Assembly (NCBI GenBank): GCA_037349105.1
Contig: JAYJMM010000027.1
Span: 62,001 to 126,000 of the forward strand
DNA length: 64,000 nt
Reading direction: 5' to 3'
DNA from: Limnomonas spitsbergensis
Lineage: Eukaryota; Chlorophyta; Chlorophyceae; Chlamydomonadales
The notes under the pieces were generated by a model. The model was not told the origin of the DNA, ran no database searches, and saw only the letters and a program-made list of their open reading frames with translations. The position numbers were made by a program, and so were the translations under genes. How positions within the stretch are numbered: position 1 is the first letter of the stretch; each line of letters opens with the position of its first letter. This document shows, piece after piece, positions 24,283 to 34,617 of this stretch.

Positions 24283-24966
24283 CGGTGGCACCGACAGCAC
24301 AGCAAGACAGCCCTCTAATGGCTGAGGCCATGGCAGCACCTGTGCTCTGATCTGCTGGGTGCACTGGAGGAGCTGGAGCGGGGGGCAGCCGCCTCCAAAT
24401 TGCGTGAGGCAACAGCTGAACTACAGCGCCTACCCGTCACAGAGGTGTTGGCACTTGCTGACGCAGCCTACGGGCAGGAGCAGCTGGACGCAAGTGGCGG
24501 GGGGGACCCCAGGGACCCTACCACTGAGTACAGGTCTGCGGCGACCTACCGCGCCTGGTTTCAGACCACGGCGGGCACCGTGCTGCGTGCTGGCGCAAGC
24601 CAGGAGCCGCACTAACACGAGGGATGGTGCTCGTGTGCGCACAAATCAGCGACTGCAGCTCGGTGCGATCAGCACAGCTGACACCAGAGGACGGCGCAGA
24701 GGTCAACGGCGAGAGGCACGCTGCTACTAAGGATGTTGCTCAAGGGTGATGGCGAGCATGTAGAGGATGCACTACATGCTTGTTTCCAATGCCCTAGTTT
24801 CAGGGTGCAGTTACGAGAGCGGGGTTAGACAAATCCCCCGAACGGTGCCATGGATTTCCACCAGCTGTACCTGGCCGAGCATGGGTGGGATGCACTTGCT
24901 TTTGTGGATGTTGATGTAGGCACTGTTGAGGGCTGGTTACTAGAGGAGCTCAGGTTTCGGATTTGA
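24282..24966 (+). pseudogene. LINE 3' ORF tail, decayed (beta)
   Basis: Matches U5 in all variants noted. The last short-type copy before the transition. Confidence 0.72.
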
Positions 24967-27589
24967 TTGCCTTTCCGGCCTCTCCTTTTCTTCCTTTTAC
25001 ATTGTTCTCTCTTCCGTCTAGTGTTTTCTCTTCTCCCATCTGAACACTAGCTGCGGCCGAGCCCATCTGAACAGTTGCGGCCGAGCCTTCTGGTGTAGGG
25101 CCAAGGTTCATTGACAGAACGTCTCTCAGCTGGAAAATGGTGCGTTGTTTTATATAAAAGAATATAGTTCCTCGAGTACCGTACATGACCTTTGCACCTT
25201 TTCCTTATGTGCGGATTGTCCGCTTGTCCCAGGTTTTGGGGGGGGGGAGATCGGGGGGAGATAGGATGTCCTGATTTATGTTGACCTGCATTTTTATCAA
25301 CTTGAAATGTGTCTTTACTCTTCAGGAACTAAGCGTGTACGACAAACCTGAAGGCATACGACATGACGATGTATCAGGCCGTGTGGTTAAGGAATTTCAG
25401 CTGACCCTATCTTTCCTTCTGAAGAGGAAGGACATGCAATCTACAATGACCCAGGTCCACAGTAGATGGTTACTCCTGGCCCTGTTGACTAGCGGATCCT
25501 GTTCACGTAATGGCGCCAGGGGGCTAATAAGCCAAAACAAACAAGCCACGCACACACATCTCAACATGACTCCGGGGTGTTTTGATGCTGTGAATTACTC
25601 ATGACTTAGTAGCGCTGTGATTCAGTCCTAACAGACCTCAGCTGCGACACTTGTGTTCTGGGATTTAAAAATAAATTTGAGAACTCACAAATCCTACTCA
25701 AGTAACCTTCTCGCTTTGCCTTACACCACAGGACTCGTCATGTAACCCCCAAGGACCCCCAAGCACATCATCCTTCTTGCATACGCTTTTTACACCTTAC
25801 CAACCGTTTAGTTGAGCACCCATCCTGCCCTGCTTGATGTGCAGGGCCTGAGGGTGTGATGTCACCGACACGTTTCCTCACTTGGCCTCCTCCTTGACAT
25901 CATTATCCTCCTTACCAGCAACGTCCATGACCTCGATGATGAAATTGCTGCAGGGTGACACAAGAGCGATTAAGGATGCAGTGCCAATAGCTTCAATGAT
26001 TTATTGCACTCCACTGCTTAATTCAGGCTGATTCAAACACTCTTCAAACATAAACTGTACTCAACCGGTAGAGCTCGGTGTTGCATTTCGACCCCATACA
26101 CGGGTACTTACAGATGGTGCACGCGTGCATACAGACAAATGAAGAGATGTACGTTTATTCTTCCTTATCACAGACAGATCCCATTGGTTGTACTTCTTCA
26201 TGATTAGGCTACATTACATGTACATTTCCACTACGTTGCATCTATGCCTCAGTCGCCTCCTGGCCTCCGGCTGAAGGCCTCATGCTAGGCCATGCGATAC
26301 ATCCGCCGACCTTAGGCTGGTCTAGATGTTGCCACAATCAGGCATTTGGCAGTTGCCAGACGGCTTGCATATGACAGGCTGGTGGCCGAAAAACAATTGA
26401 TGGGTCTCATGCGCCTCTTGGTGTTCCATGCGCCTTATGGGGCCCCAAAGACTGGATACAAACTCCCTCCCTCTCCCCCCTGCCTGGCCCCTCCGACCCT
26501 GCCTTACCTATTGGTGTACACACACATGTCTGATGCAATCTTCATCGCCTTTGTGGCTATTGTCCCCGTCTGCATCCTGGCCTGGAATGTTCATGAGAGC
26601 GCGGGCGGCAGCGACAGCGAACGAACCTCCCGAGCCTGCCTGCCAGGACAGGCGGGGTCAAGGGCATTAAAGTACAGGGAGCAAAGCTGCACATGCCTAG
26701 GTGTCAAAATGCGAAGGGAAGGGTGCAGCGACCTATGCGTTAAATAACATAGGAAAGGGTGCGTGAGTCTCTTCTGAGCTGCAGCCGTTATGTACATGAG
26801 AGTGAGAGATTGCTGTTGTATATAATTTGTCTTGCATAGGCCTCATGCTGCACAGGAGAATTTGGGTGCCATGCACCTCCAAGCTCCAACCCTCCATAAC
26901 CTCACTCATGGGCAATCATGGCCAAAGTATGTGGTCCAAGCACCTCCAGGGCCCACCCCCGCCCTACCCTACGCCCCTTACAGCACTCACCAATGGCCAT
27001 GACCCCAGGCTTAACCCTAACCCTAACCCTTACACCTTCCATGGACCAGATATTCAACATCACCAACCCCCATATTTCGACCCCCAACTCTCCCCGCAAA
27101 GATGTTGGGGATTTTCTAGCCGTGACTGGGCTCAGAGAGGACATGTCATGTACTGCCTCCTTGACTTTGCGGTACACGGCAATGTCTGGGGGGCATGCCT
27201 CAGTTATGGGCCTCCTCCAGCTTCTGTTCAGGTCAGGTCATTGAATGCTCGGAATTCGCACCTTCTGAAAAGGGTTCTGGATTTTCTTGGGCTTTTAGGG
27301 GGAAAAGTAAATAAAAAGGCTTGTGGATACTCGAAGAGGTTTGTTTTGGGCAAAACAGCTGCCAAGGCGTGTTTGTGCTCTAATAGTGCGCAGTCAACCC
27401 TAGGTTTGAGAAATACGCGCGCTCATACCGGGGATTCAAATTTAATGGCATGGTGTGAAGAAGGCGAGGTCGCTGCGACATACAGGAAGAGGCCGTGTTT
27501 GGCGGCAGCGGCTGACATGGCCGATGCAGCCTAGGAGCCGCTTGTTGCCACCTTAAGCGGATGCAACCTCTGTCAATGATTACACCCTC

Positions 27590-27839
27590 GTGCAACGCCG
27601 GGCCGCCCCTTTCCGCTGGGAGCCGGAGCGTGGCGGCGTCTTGGTCCGCGTCATGCCGGACGGGCGCCGCTGTGTGGTTCCCCTACCCGGAGAGCAGTTG
27701 GTAGCCATCCGGGACGCCCTCGACAGCACCGGCCATTTCGGTCCCCATCGAACGACAAGCATGCTACTCCAACAGAATTGGTGGCGAGGGCTGTGCCGCA
27801 ACGTAAGGGCAGCAGTAGGGCTTGCCAGGTGTGTGACCA
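27590..27839 (+). pseudogene. Integrase H2C2 fragment, frameshifted
   Basis: RRCVV form. A lost base in GCAGTAGGGCTTGCC (near 27813) shifts the frame just before the C-x2-C pair, so the zinc site is broken. This is the first copy followed by the long-unit block. Confidence 0.75.
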
Positions 27840-27918
27840 AGCTAGGGGCTCCAAAGTTCCCATCTACTCCTTCCTCGAGTTCACACCCCATCCCCCCTTT
27901 CCCATCCTCCCCTGCCAC

Positions 27919-28021
27919 TTCATCGTACCTGCCCACAGTCAGGAACTGCCCAGATGGATCCCAGCTGCTGCTGGACTTGATCCCTACCGTATCTCTATAG
28001 GCCTCGTACTCAGCAAGGGTC
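27919..28021 (-). pseudogene. Captured WD-repeat exon, WRAP73/WDR8-like
   Basis: On the - strand a pyrimidine-rich acceptor (TTCAATTCCCCACCGACAG, with CTGAC and CTAAAC branch-like sites upstream) precedes an exon-like frame. It reads LAEYEAYRDTVGIKSSSSW, then WDPSGQFLTVGRYDE (GSYDE in the other copies), then a GT-type donor (GTGGCA). The GIKS-xx-W-x-PSGQFL-x-VGSYD pattern is what I recall of WRAP73-type WD-repeat proteins, where the piece covers one blade. The exon limits are inferred. The frame is open beyond both ends but reads low-complexity Gly/Glu downstream, as an intron might. No other WRAP73 exon is seen. Confidence 0.5.
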
Positions 28022-28040
28022 CTGTCGGTGGGGAATTGAA

Positions 28041-28280
28041 AGAGTTTAGGGCCCGTCAGTGGGTAATTAAGAGGGTTCAAGGCGTGTCAGGTAACAAAAC
28101 AATAGCTGGACATCATGTTGCCCCCAACCATTAGGTCAGGGTTGCTGGGAAAACGAAAGGGCCAGACATGAGGCCATACCTCTCACACTGTGGCCAAGGG
28201 TCCACCATGTGAGCGATCAAAAGGGTTCAGGACTTGCCAGTGGATAATAAGAAGGGTTCAGGGCCTGTCATGTAATAACC
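28041..28280 (+). repeat. Degenerate direct repeats around GGGTTCAGG
   Basis: Two related stretches about 178 bp apart (28041-28100 and 28219-28280) each contain two GGGTT(C/T)A-led pieces followed by a GTCAGTGG-TAAT-like piece. The second reads AGGGTTCAGG ... GCCAGTGGATAAT ... AGGGTTCAGGGCCTG. It could be decayed telomere-like sequence or an old local duplication. Confidence 0.4.
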
Positions 28281-29156
28281 TGCAACCAAGTATAAGGCTT
28301 TAATAAGATACAACCAAGCATTAGGCCCCCCCCCTCAAACACAGAAACCAAAAAGGGATAGCGGAGTGGCGTGTCAGAAACATATGATGTGTCAGAAGCT
28401 GGAACTTCCTGTGTCTTTCTTTTCCAGCCTTTTGTTTGTCCCTTCACTTTATTTCCTGCCCCTTGGTGTTTGTTTCGTTCATTCCTCCCAACCCTTTAGT
28501 TAGGCGCCCATGCTGCCGAGCCTTTTTGAGCAAGGCCCAGAGGTGTAACGTCATTGAAATGGGCGAAGAAAACACCCCTCCAGAAAACGGAAAGGCAGGC
28601 CGAAGGATCCCTGCCTCTGAAGGTAAGAGAGAGACATAAGGGAAAGAGCAAGTCGCCAGGGAGGCAAAAAACAAGACAGCAGACTAGCCCGAGGGGGGGG
28701 CAAAAAACAAGTAAAAACACCCCATCCTCGAAAAGTATGGAGCTTGACGAGAGCTTTCCATATCTGGCCTTAAAATGCTTTTTGGCCCAACGGTGACTGA
28801 GGTACAGAGAGCCAAACACTGAAGATTGCATAGATTTCACAAAAGCTTGTTTTGCGAATAACAGCTCAGCCCCGAGAAAACTGCATAATATGAAGATCTC
28901 ACTGCATAGGGTAGGGCCAGGGCTTTCCAACGACCCCCTATCCATGGTCAACGGTAAACGTTAAGTACCCGGTCAACGCATGTCAAAGTAGGAGGGGGGG
29001 GGGGGGTCCAAGGCCCTAAAAAAACGTATGCTTTTTTTCTAGAAGCCGAGATACCCTCCCAAAGCCCTGAGGTGCAACTCCCATGTCAAACGGATGCTTT
29101 TTAGAAAATTAGGGGGGATGGGGTCCCTAATTTGTTTTTCTGCCCCCCCCCTCGGA
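28281..29156. other. Long-unit spacer without recognised genes
   Basis: Contains a C run (28327-28335), the 70-bp relative of the short-unit hairpin region (28487-28560), a purine-rich segment with two GGCAAAAAACAAG copies (about 28662 and 28699), a long G run near 28990, and a 20-bp imperfect direct repeat (AACGTATGCTTTTT near 29024, AACGGATGCTTTTT near 29088). A - strand frame of 151-169 codons covers part of it but shifts between copies and matches nothing I know. Confidence 0.4.
28487..28560. repeat. Diverged relative of the 1161-1230 hairpin region
   Basis: Shares AACC-TTTAGTT, GCCCATGCTGCC, TTGAGCA-GGCC and GAGGTGT-A-GTCA in the same order as 1161-1225. The two therefore descend from one source, although they lie in different modules of the unit. 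The clean stem of the first copy is largely lost here. Confidence 0.6.
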
Positions 29157-29675
29157 CTAGCCCTCAACAAAGTCTACCACTTCCTCAACAAAAGCCAGAG
29201 CCTCCCACCCATGCCTGCCCTGGTACAACTGCTGAAAATCCGTGGCGCCCTCCGGGGGGCCTGCCCAACCTCTCGCCCTCAGCCTCTCTTTTACGCTAGG
29301 ACATTTAAAGCAGACATGAAGCGCATCCTCCACATGTTGGCCGTGTCCCTGAGCCCAGCAATGTTGACAGCAGTAGCGTGTGTCACGCTGCTGATCGCTG
29401 CGCCGTCCTCTATTATCAGCTGTGCTAGCCGCTCCGAGTCGCACCGTTAAGTTACTGCACACACGAGCGCACACCCTTTTCACCTCTTGCTAGCGCGGCC
29501 GCCTACCACGCCTGGTTTCAGCCTACAGCTTAGCGCGCCTGTTGTAGGCTGAAACCAGGCGTGGTAGGCGGCCGAAGACCTGTGTTTGGTGAGTGGCGGG
29601 GTCCCTAGGGTCTTCCCGGCCGACAACCTCCATCTGCGCCCGCTCGTAGACAGCGTCCACTAACACACATCAGGT
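29157..29675 (-). pseudogene. Second LINE 3' ORF tail, opposite strand, better preserved
   Basis: From 29675 leftwards it reads VDAAYERAQMEVV then EDPRDP (matching ADAAYGQAQLD...DPRDP of the + copy) and AAYHAWFQ. It is then interrupted by the palindrome, and continues as an open 108-codon frame (29483 to 29157). That frame has STADNRGRRSD, CQHC, HVEDALHVCFKCPS and HGWEALAFVEEVVDFVEG. C39, C42, H56 and C61 give C-x2-C-x13-H-x4-C, the zinc-finger type found at the end of many non-LTR ORFs. Protein identity to the + copy is moderate, so the two copies come from different elements or are old. It has no stop where the + copy has TAG after RERG. Confidence 0.75.
29496..29574. repeat. Perfect 32-bp inverted repeat, 15-nt loop
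   Basis: Arms 29496-29527 and 29543-29574 are exact reverse complements, starting CGGCCGCCTACCACG. The arm encodes the AAYHAWFQ part of the LINE tail, so one arm is an inverted copy inserted inside the - strand LINE remnant. The GC-rich hairpin should be very stable. Confidence 0.95.
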
Positions 29676-30599
29676 TGGAAGCTGTTTACGCAGCGCCTGC
29701 GGCCAACTACGGCGACGTGGCTTGGGCCCCCAGCCACCTCCGGCCGCGGCGATGTCTCCACAACAAGATGCAGCCCAGCTTGCTTCAGCACTTGCAACAG
29801 GCTGCGGGGCTACCCGCATCAGACCGCCAGCTGGGAGTTCCGGAGAGAGCTTCAGATCCAGCTATTACAGCGAGACTGGTGGACCCATGTCCTCCGCTTC
29901 AACAATGCAGCGGTGGCACCGACAGCACAGCAAGACAGCCCTCTAATGGCTGAGGCCATGGCAGCACCTGTGCTCTGATCTGCTGGGTGCACTGGAGGAG
30001 CTGGAGCGGGGGGCAGCCGCCTCCAAATTGCGTGAGGCAGCAGCTGACCTACAGCGCCTACCCGTCACAGAGGTGTTGGCACTTGCTGACGCAGCCTACG
30101 GGCAGGCGCAGCTGGACGCAAGTGGCGGAGGGGACCCCAGGGACCAGTACCACTGAGTACAGGTCTGCGGCGACCTACCGCGCCTGGTTTCAGACCACGG
30201 CGGGCACCGTGCTGCGTGCTGGCGCAAGCCAGGAGCCGCACTAACACGAGGGATGGTGCTCGTGTGCGCACAAATCAGCGACTGCAGCTCGGTGCGATCA
30301 GCACAGCTGACACCAGAGGACGGCGCAGAGGTCAACGGCGAGAGGCACGCTGCTGCTAAGGATGTTGCTCAAGGGAGATGGCGAGCATGTAGAGGATGCA
30401 CTACATGCTTGTTTCCAATGCCCTAGTTTCAGGGTGCAGTTACGAGAGCGGGGTTAGACAAATCCCCCGAACGGTGCCATGGATTTCCACCAGCTGTACC
30501 TGGCCGAGCATGGGTGGGATGCACTTGCTTGTGTGGATGTTGACGGATGTAGGCACTGTTGAGGGCTAGTTACTAGAGGAGCTCAGGTGTCGGATTTGA
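29676..30599 (+). pseudogene. LINE 3' ORF tail, longer 5' part retained
   Basis: In long units the fragment extends about 235 bp further upstream and reads WEFRRELQIQLLQRDWWTHV then LRFNNAAVAPTAQQD straight across the point where the short units are truncated. The WW...LRFNN block matches the segment just after the reverse transcriptase of L1-like elements. Later parts are decayed: linker frameshift (30147), TAG after RERG, and TGG to TAG in VEGW. A private 4-bp insertion lies near 30543. It is arranged head to head with the - strand LINE tail. Confidence 0.75.
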
Positions 30600-33222
30600 T
30601 TGCCTTTCCGGCCTCTCCTTTTCTTCCATTTACATTGTTCTCTCTTCCGTCTAGTGTTTTCTCTTCTCCCATCTGAACACTAGCTGCGGCCGAGCCCATC
30701 TGAACATACAGCTGCGGCCGAGCCTTCTTGTAGGGGCCAGGGTTCATTGACAGAACGTCTCTCAGCTGGAAAATGGTGCGTTGTTTTATATAAAAGAATA
30801 TAGTTCCTCGAGTACCGTACATGACCTTTGCACATTTTCCCTATGTGCGGATTGTGCGCTTGTCCCAGGTTTTGGGGGGGTAGATCGGGGGGAGATAGGA
30901 TGTCCTGATTTATGTTGACCTGCATTTTTATCAACTTGAAATGTGTCTTTACTCTTCAGGAACTAAGCGTGTACGACAAACCTGAAGGCATACGACATGA
31001 CGATGTATCAGGCCGTGTGGTTGAGGAATGTCAGCTGACCCTATCTTTCCTTCTGAAGAGGAAGGACATGCAATCTACAATTACCCAGGTCCACAGTAGA
31101 TGGTTACTCCTGGCCCTGTTGACTAGCGGATCCTGTTCACGTAATGGCGCCAGGGGGCTAATAAGCCAAAACAAACAAGCCACGCACACACATCTCAACA
31201 TGACTCCGGGGTGTTTTGATGCTGTGAATTACTCATGACTTAGTAGCGCTGTGATTCAGTCCTTACAGACCTCAGCTGCGACACTTGTGTTCTGGGATTT
31301 AAAAATAAATTTGAGAACTCACAAATCCTACTCGAGTAACCTTCTCGCTTTGCCTTACACCACATGACTCGTCATGTAACCCCAAGGACCCCCAAGCACA
31401 TCATCCTTCTTGCATACGCTTTTTACACCTTACCAACCGTTTAGTTGAGCACCCATGCTGCCCTGCTTGATGAGCAGGGCCTGAGGGTGTGATGTCACCG
31501 ACACGTTTCCTCACTTGGCCTCCTCCTTGACATCATTATCCTCCTTACCAGCAACGTCCATGACCTCGATGATGAAATTGCTGCAGGGTGACACAAGAGC
31601 GATTAAGGATGCAGTGCCAATAGCTTCAATGATTTATTGCACTCCACTGCTTAATTCAGGCTGATTCAAACACTTTCCAAACATAAACTGTACTCAACCG
31701 GTAGAGCTCGGTGTTGCATTTCGACCCCATACACGGGTACTTACAGATGGTGCACGCGTGCATACAGACAGATGAAGAGATGTACGTTTATTCTTCCTTA
31801 TCACAGACAGATCCCATTGGTTGTACTTCTTCATGATTAGGCTACATTACATGTACATTTCCACTACGTTGCATCTATGCCTCAGTCGCCTCCTGGCCTC
31901 CGTCTGAAGGCCTCATGCTAGGCCATGCGATACATCCGCCGACCTTAGGCTGGTCTAGATGTTGCCCCAATCAGGCATTTGGCAGTTGCAAGGCGGCTTG
32001 CATATGACAGGCTGGTGGCCGAAAAACAATTGCTGGGTCTCATGCGCCTCTTGGTGTTCCATGCGCCTTATGGGGCCCCAAAGACTGGATACAAACTCCC
32101 TCCCTCTCCCCCCTGCCTGGCCCCTCCGACCCTGCCTTACCTATTGGTGTACACACACATGTCTGATGAAATCTTCATTGCCTTTGTGGCTATTGTTCCC
32201 GTCTGCATCCTGGCCTGGAATGTTCATGAGAGCGCGGGCGGCAACGACAGCGAACGAACCTCCTGAGCCTGCCTGCCAGGACAGGCGGGGTCAAGGGCAT
32301 TAAAGTACAGGGAGCAAGGCTGCACATGCCTAGGTGTCAAAATGCGAAGGGAAGGGTGCAGCGACCTATGCGTTAAATAACATAGGAAAGGGTGCGTGAG
32401 TCTCTTCTGAGCTGCAGCCGTTATGTACATGAGAGTGAGAGATTGCTGTTGTATATAATTTGTCTTGCATAGGCCTCATGCTGCACAGGAGAATTTGGGT
32501 GCCATGCACCTCCAAGCTCCAACCCTCCATAACCTCACTCATGGGCAATCATGGCCAAAGTATGTGGTCCAAGCACCTCCAGGGCCCACCCCCGCCCTAC
32601 CCTACGCCCCTTACAGCACTCACCAATGGCCATGACCCCAGGCTTAACCCTAACCCTAACCCTTACACCTTCCATGGACCAGATATTCAACATCACCAAC
32701 CCCCATATTTCGACCCCCAACTCTCCCCGCAAAGATGTTGGGGATTTTCTAGCCGTGACTGGGCTCAGAGAGGACATGTCCTGTACTGCCTCCTTGACTT
32801 TGCGGTACACGGCAATGTCTGGGGGGCATGCCTCAGTTATGGGCCTCCTCCAGGTTCTGTTCAGGTCAGGTCATTGAATGCTCGGAATTCGCACCTTCTG
32901 AAAAAGGTTCTGGATTTTCTTGGGCTTTTAGGGGGGAAAGTAAATAAAAAGGCTTCTGGATACTCGAAGAGGTTTGTTTTGGGCAAAACAGCTGCCAAGG
33001 CGTGTTTGTGCTCTAATAGTGCGCACTCAACCCTAGGTTTGAGAAATACGCGCGCTCATACCGGGGATTCAAATTTAATGGCATGGTGTGAAGAAGGCGA
33101 GGTCGCTGCGACATACAGGAAGAGGCCGTGTTTGGCGGCAGCGGCTGACATGGCCGATGCAGCCTAGGAGCCGCTTGTTGCCACCCTAAGCGGATGCAAC
33201 CTCTGTCAATGATTACACCCTC

Positions 33223-33473
33223 GTGCAACGCCGGGCCGCCCCTTTCCGTTGGGAGCCGGAGCGTGGCGGCGTCTTGGTCCGCGTCATGCCGGACGGGCGC
33301 CGCTGTGTGGTTCCCCTACCCGGAGAGCAGTTGGTAGCCATCCGGGACGCCCTCGACAGCACCGGCCATTTCGGCCCCCATCGAACGACAAGCATGCTAC
33401 TCCAACAGAATTGGTGGCGAGGGCTGTGCCGCAACGTGAGGGCAGCGGTCAGGGCTTGCCAGGTGTGTGACCA
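33223..33473 (+). pseudogene. Integrase H2C2 fragment
   Basis: Ligands intact. The frame continues past CDQ for 77 codons of sequence antisense to the WD-like exon, which is not integrase. Confidence 0.78.
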
Positions 33474-33552
33474 AGCTAGGGGCTCCAAAGTTCCCATCTA
33501 CTCCTTCCTCGAGTTCACACCCCATCCCCCCTTTCCCATCCTCCCCTGCCAC

Positions 33553-33655
33553 TTCATCGTAGCTGCCCACAGTCAGGAACTGCCCAGATGGATCCCAGCT
33601 GCTGCTGGACTTGATCCCTACCGCATCTCTATAGGCCTCGTACTCAGCAAGGGTC
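33553..33655 (-). pseudogene. WD-repeat exon fragment, first copy in U9
   Basis: Reads RDAVGIKS (T to A) with the VGSYDE ending. The adjoining integrase frame is antisense to it. Confidence 0.48.
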
Positions 33656-34514
33656 CTGTCGGTGGGGAATTGAAAGAGTTTAGGGCCCGTCAGTGGGTAA
33701 ATTAAGAGGGTTCAAGGCGTGTCAGGTAACAAAACAATAGCTGGACATCATGTTGCCCCCAACCATTAGGTCAGGGTTGCTGGGAAAACGAAAGGGCCAG
33801 ACATGAGGCCATACCTCTCACACTGTGGCCAAGGGTCCACCATGTGAGCGATCAAAAGGGTTCAGGACTTGCCAGTGGATAATAAGAAGGGTTCAGGGCC
33901 TGTCATGTAATAACCTGCAACCAAGTATAAGGCTTTAATAAGATACAACCAAGCATTAGGCCCCCCCCCTCAAACACAGAAACCAAAAAGGGATAGCGGA
34001 GTGGCGTGTCAGAAACATATGATGTGTCAGAAGCTGGAACTTCCTGTGTCTTTCTTTTCCAGCCTTTTGTTTGTCCCTTCACTTTATTTCCTGCCCCTTG
34101 GTGTTTGTTTCGTTCATTCCTCCCAACCCTTTAGTTAGGCGCCCACGCTGCCGAGCCTTTTTGAGCAAGGCCCAGAGGTGTAACGTCATTGAAAATGGGC
34201 GAAGAAAACATCCCTCCAAAAACGGAAAGGAAGACCGAAGGATCCCTGCCTCTGAAGGCCAGAGAGAGACATAAGGGAAAGAGCAAGTCGCCATGGAGGC
34301 AAAAAAACAAGACAGCAGACTAGCCCGAGGGGGGGGCAAAAAACAAGTAAAAAGACCCCATCCTCGAAAAGTATGGAGATTGACGAGAGCTTTCCATATC
34401 TGGTCTTAAAATGCTGTTTGGCCCAACGGTGACCAAGCTAGGGGCTCCAAAGTTCCCATCTACTCCTTCCTCGAGTTCACACCCTATCCCCCCTTTCCCA
34501 TCCTCCCCTGCCAC

Positions 34515-34617
34515 TTCATCGTAGCTCCCCACAGTCAGGAACTGCCCAGATGGATCCCAGCTGCTGCTGGACTTGATCCCTACCGTATCTCTATAGGCCT
34601 CGTACTCAGCAAGGGTC
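34515..34617 (-). pseudogene. WD-repeat exon fragment, duplicated copy in U9
   Basis: Second copy produced by the 962-bp duplication. RDTVGIKS form, with one silent change in the glycine codon before SYDE. Confidence 0.48.

Larger units (their letters stand above)
11036..25277. repeat. Dimeric higher-order repeat, 2 x 7121 bp
   Basis: Anchor spacing alternates 3562, 3559, 3562, 3559, and anchors two units apart are exactly 7121 bp apart (11036 to 18157, 14598 to 21719, 18157 to 25278). Shared variants group U4 with U6 and U5 with U7 rather than neighbours with each other. This is the signature of a two-monomer higher-order repeat amplified as a dimer. Confidence 0.85.
21719..25277. repeat. 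U7, short tandem unit, 3559 bp, type beta
   Basis: Matches U5 in length and at the beta variants. It has a private GATGGTGTG variant near 22291. Confidence 0.95.
27840..29909. other. Long-unit-specific block, about 2070 bp
   Basis: Present between ACCA and GCGGTGG in U8-U13, absent from U1-U7. From left to right: WD-like exon (- strand), degenerate GGGTTCAGG-type repeats, a C run, the 28487-28560 hairpin-region relative, a purine-rich stretch, a G run, the - strand LINE tail with palindrome, and the 5' part of the + strand LINE tail. No target-site duplication flanks it, which argues against a simple transposon insertion. Confidence 0.8.
25278..30911. repeat. U8, first long unit, 5634 bp, transition between the two forms
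   Basis: Its left part carries short-array variants (hairpin form TGATGTGCAGG near 25845, TTGATGGG near 26397, GTCATGTACTG near 27144). From about 27.45 kb rightwards it carries long-array variants (GTGTGAAG at 27453, CGCTGTGTGG near 27670). The extra 2070-bp block is 27840-29909. Private changes include GTAAGGGCAGCAGTAGGG near 27803, which breaks the integrase frame, and a 4-bp insertion near 30543. Confidence 0.9.

Noticed and set aside
27580..28080. Single 166-codon - strand protein covering WD-like and integrase regions
   Set aside because: The second half is antisense to the integrase fragment and exists only because U8 has a private indel; other units give 105 codons. Only the exon-like part is credible.
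29094..29450. + strand open frames opposite the - strand LINE tail
   Set aside because: Antisense shadow of the zinc-finger frame, which has the recognisable C-x2-C...H-x4-C motif.
27840..29909. Long-unit block as a mobile element insertion
   Set aside because: No terminal repeats or target-site duplication, and the LINE frame crosses its right edge intact, so deletion from the long form fits better.
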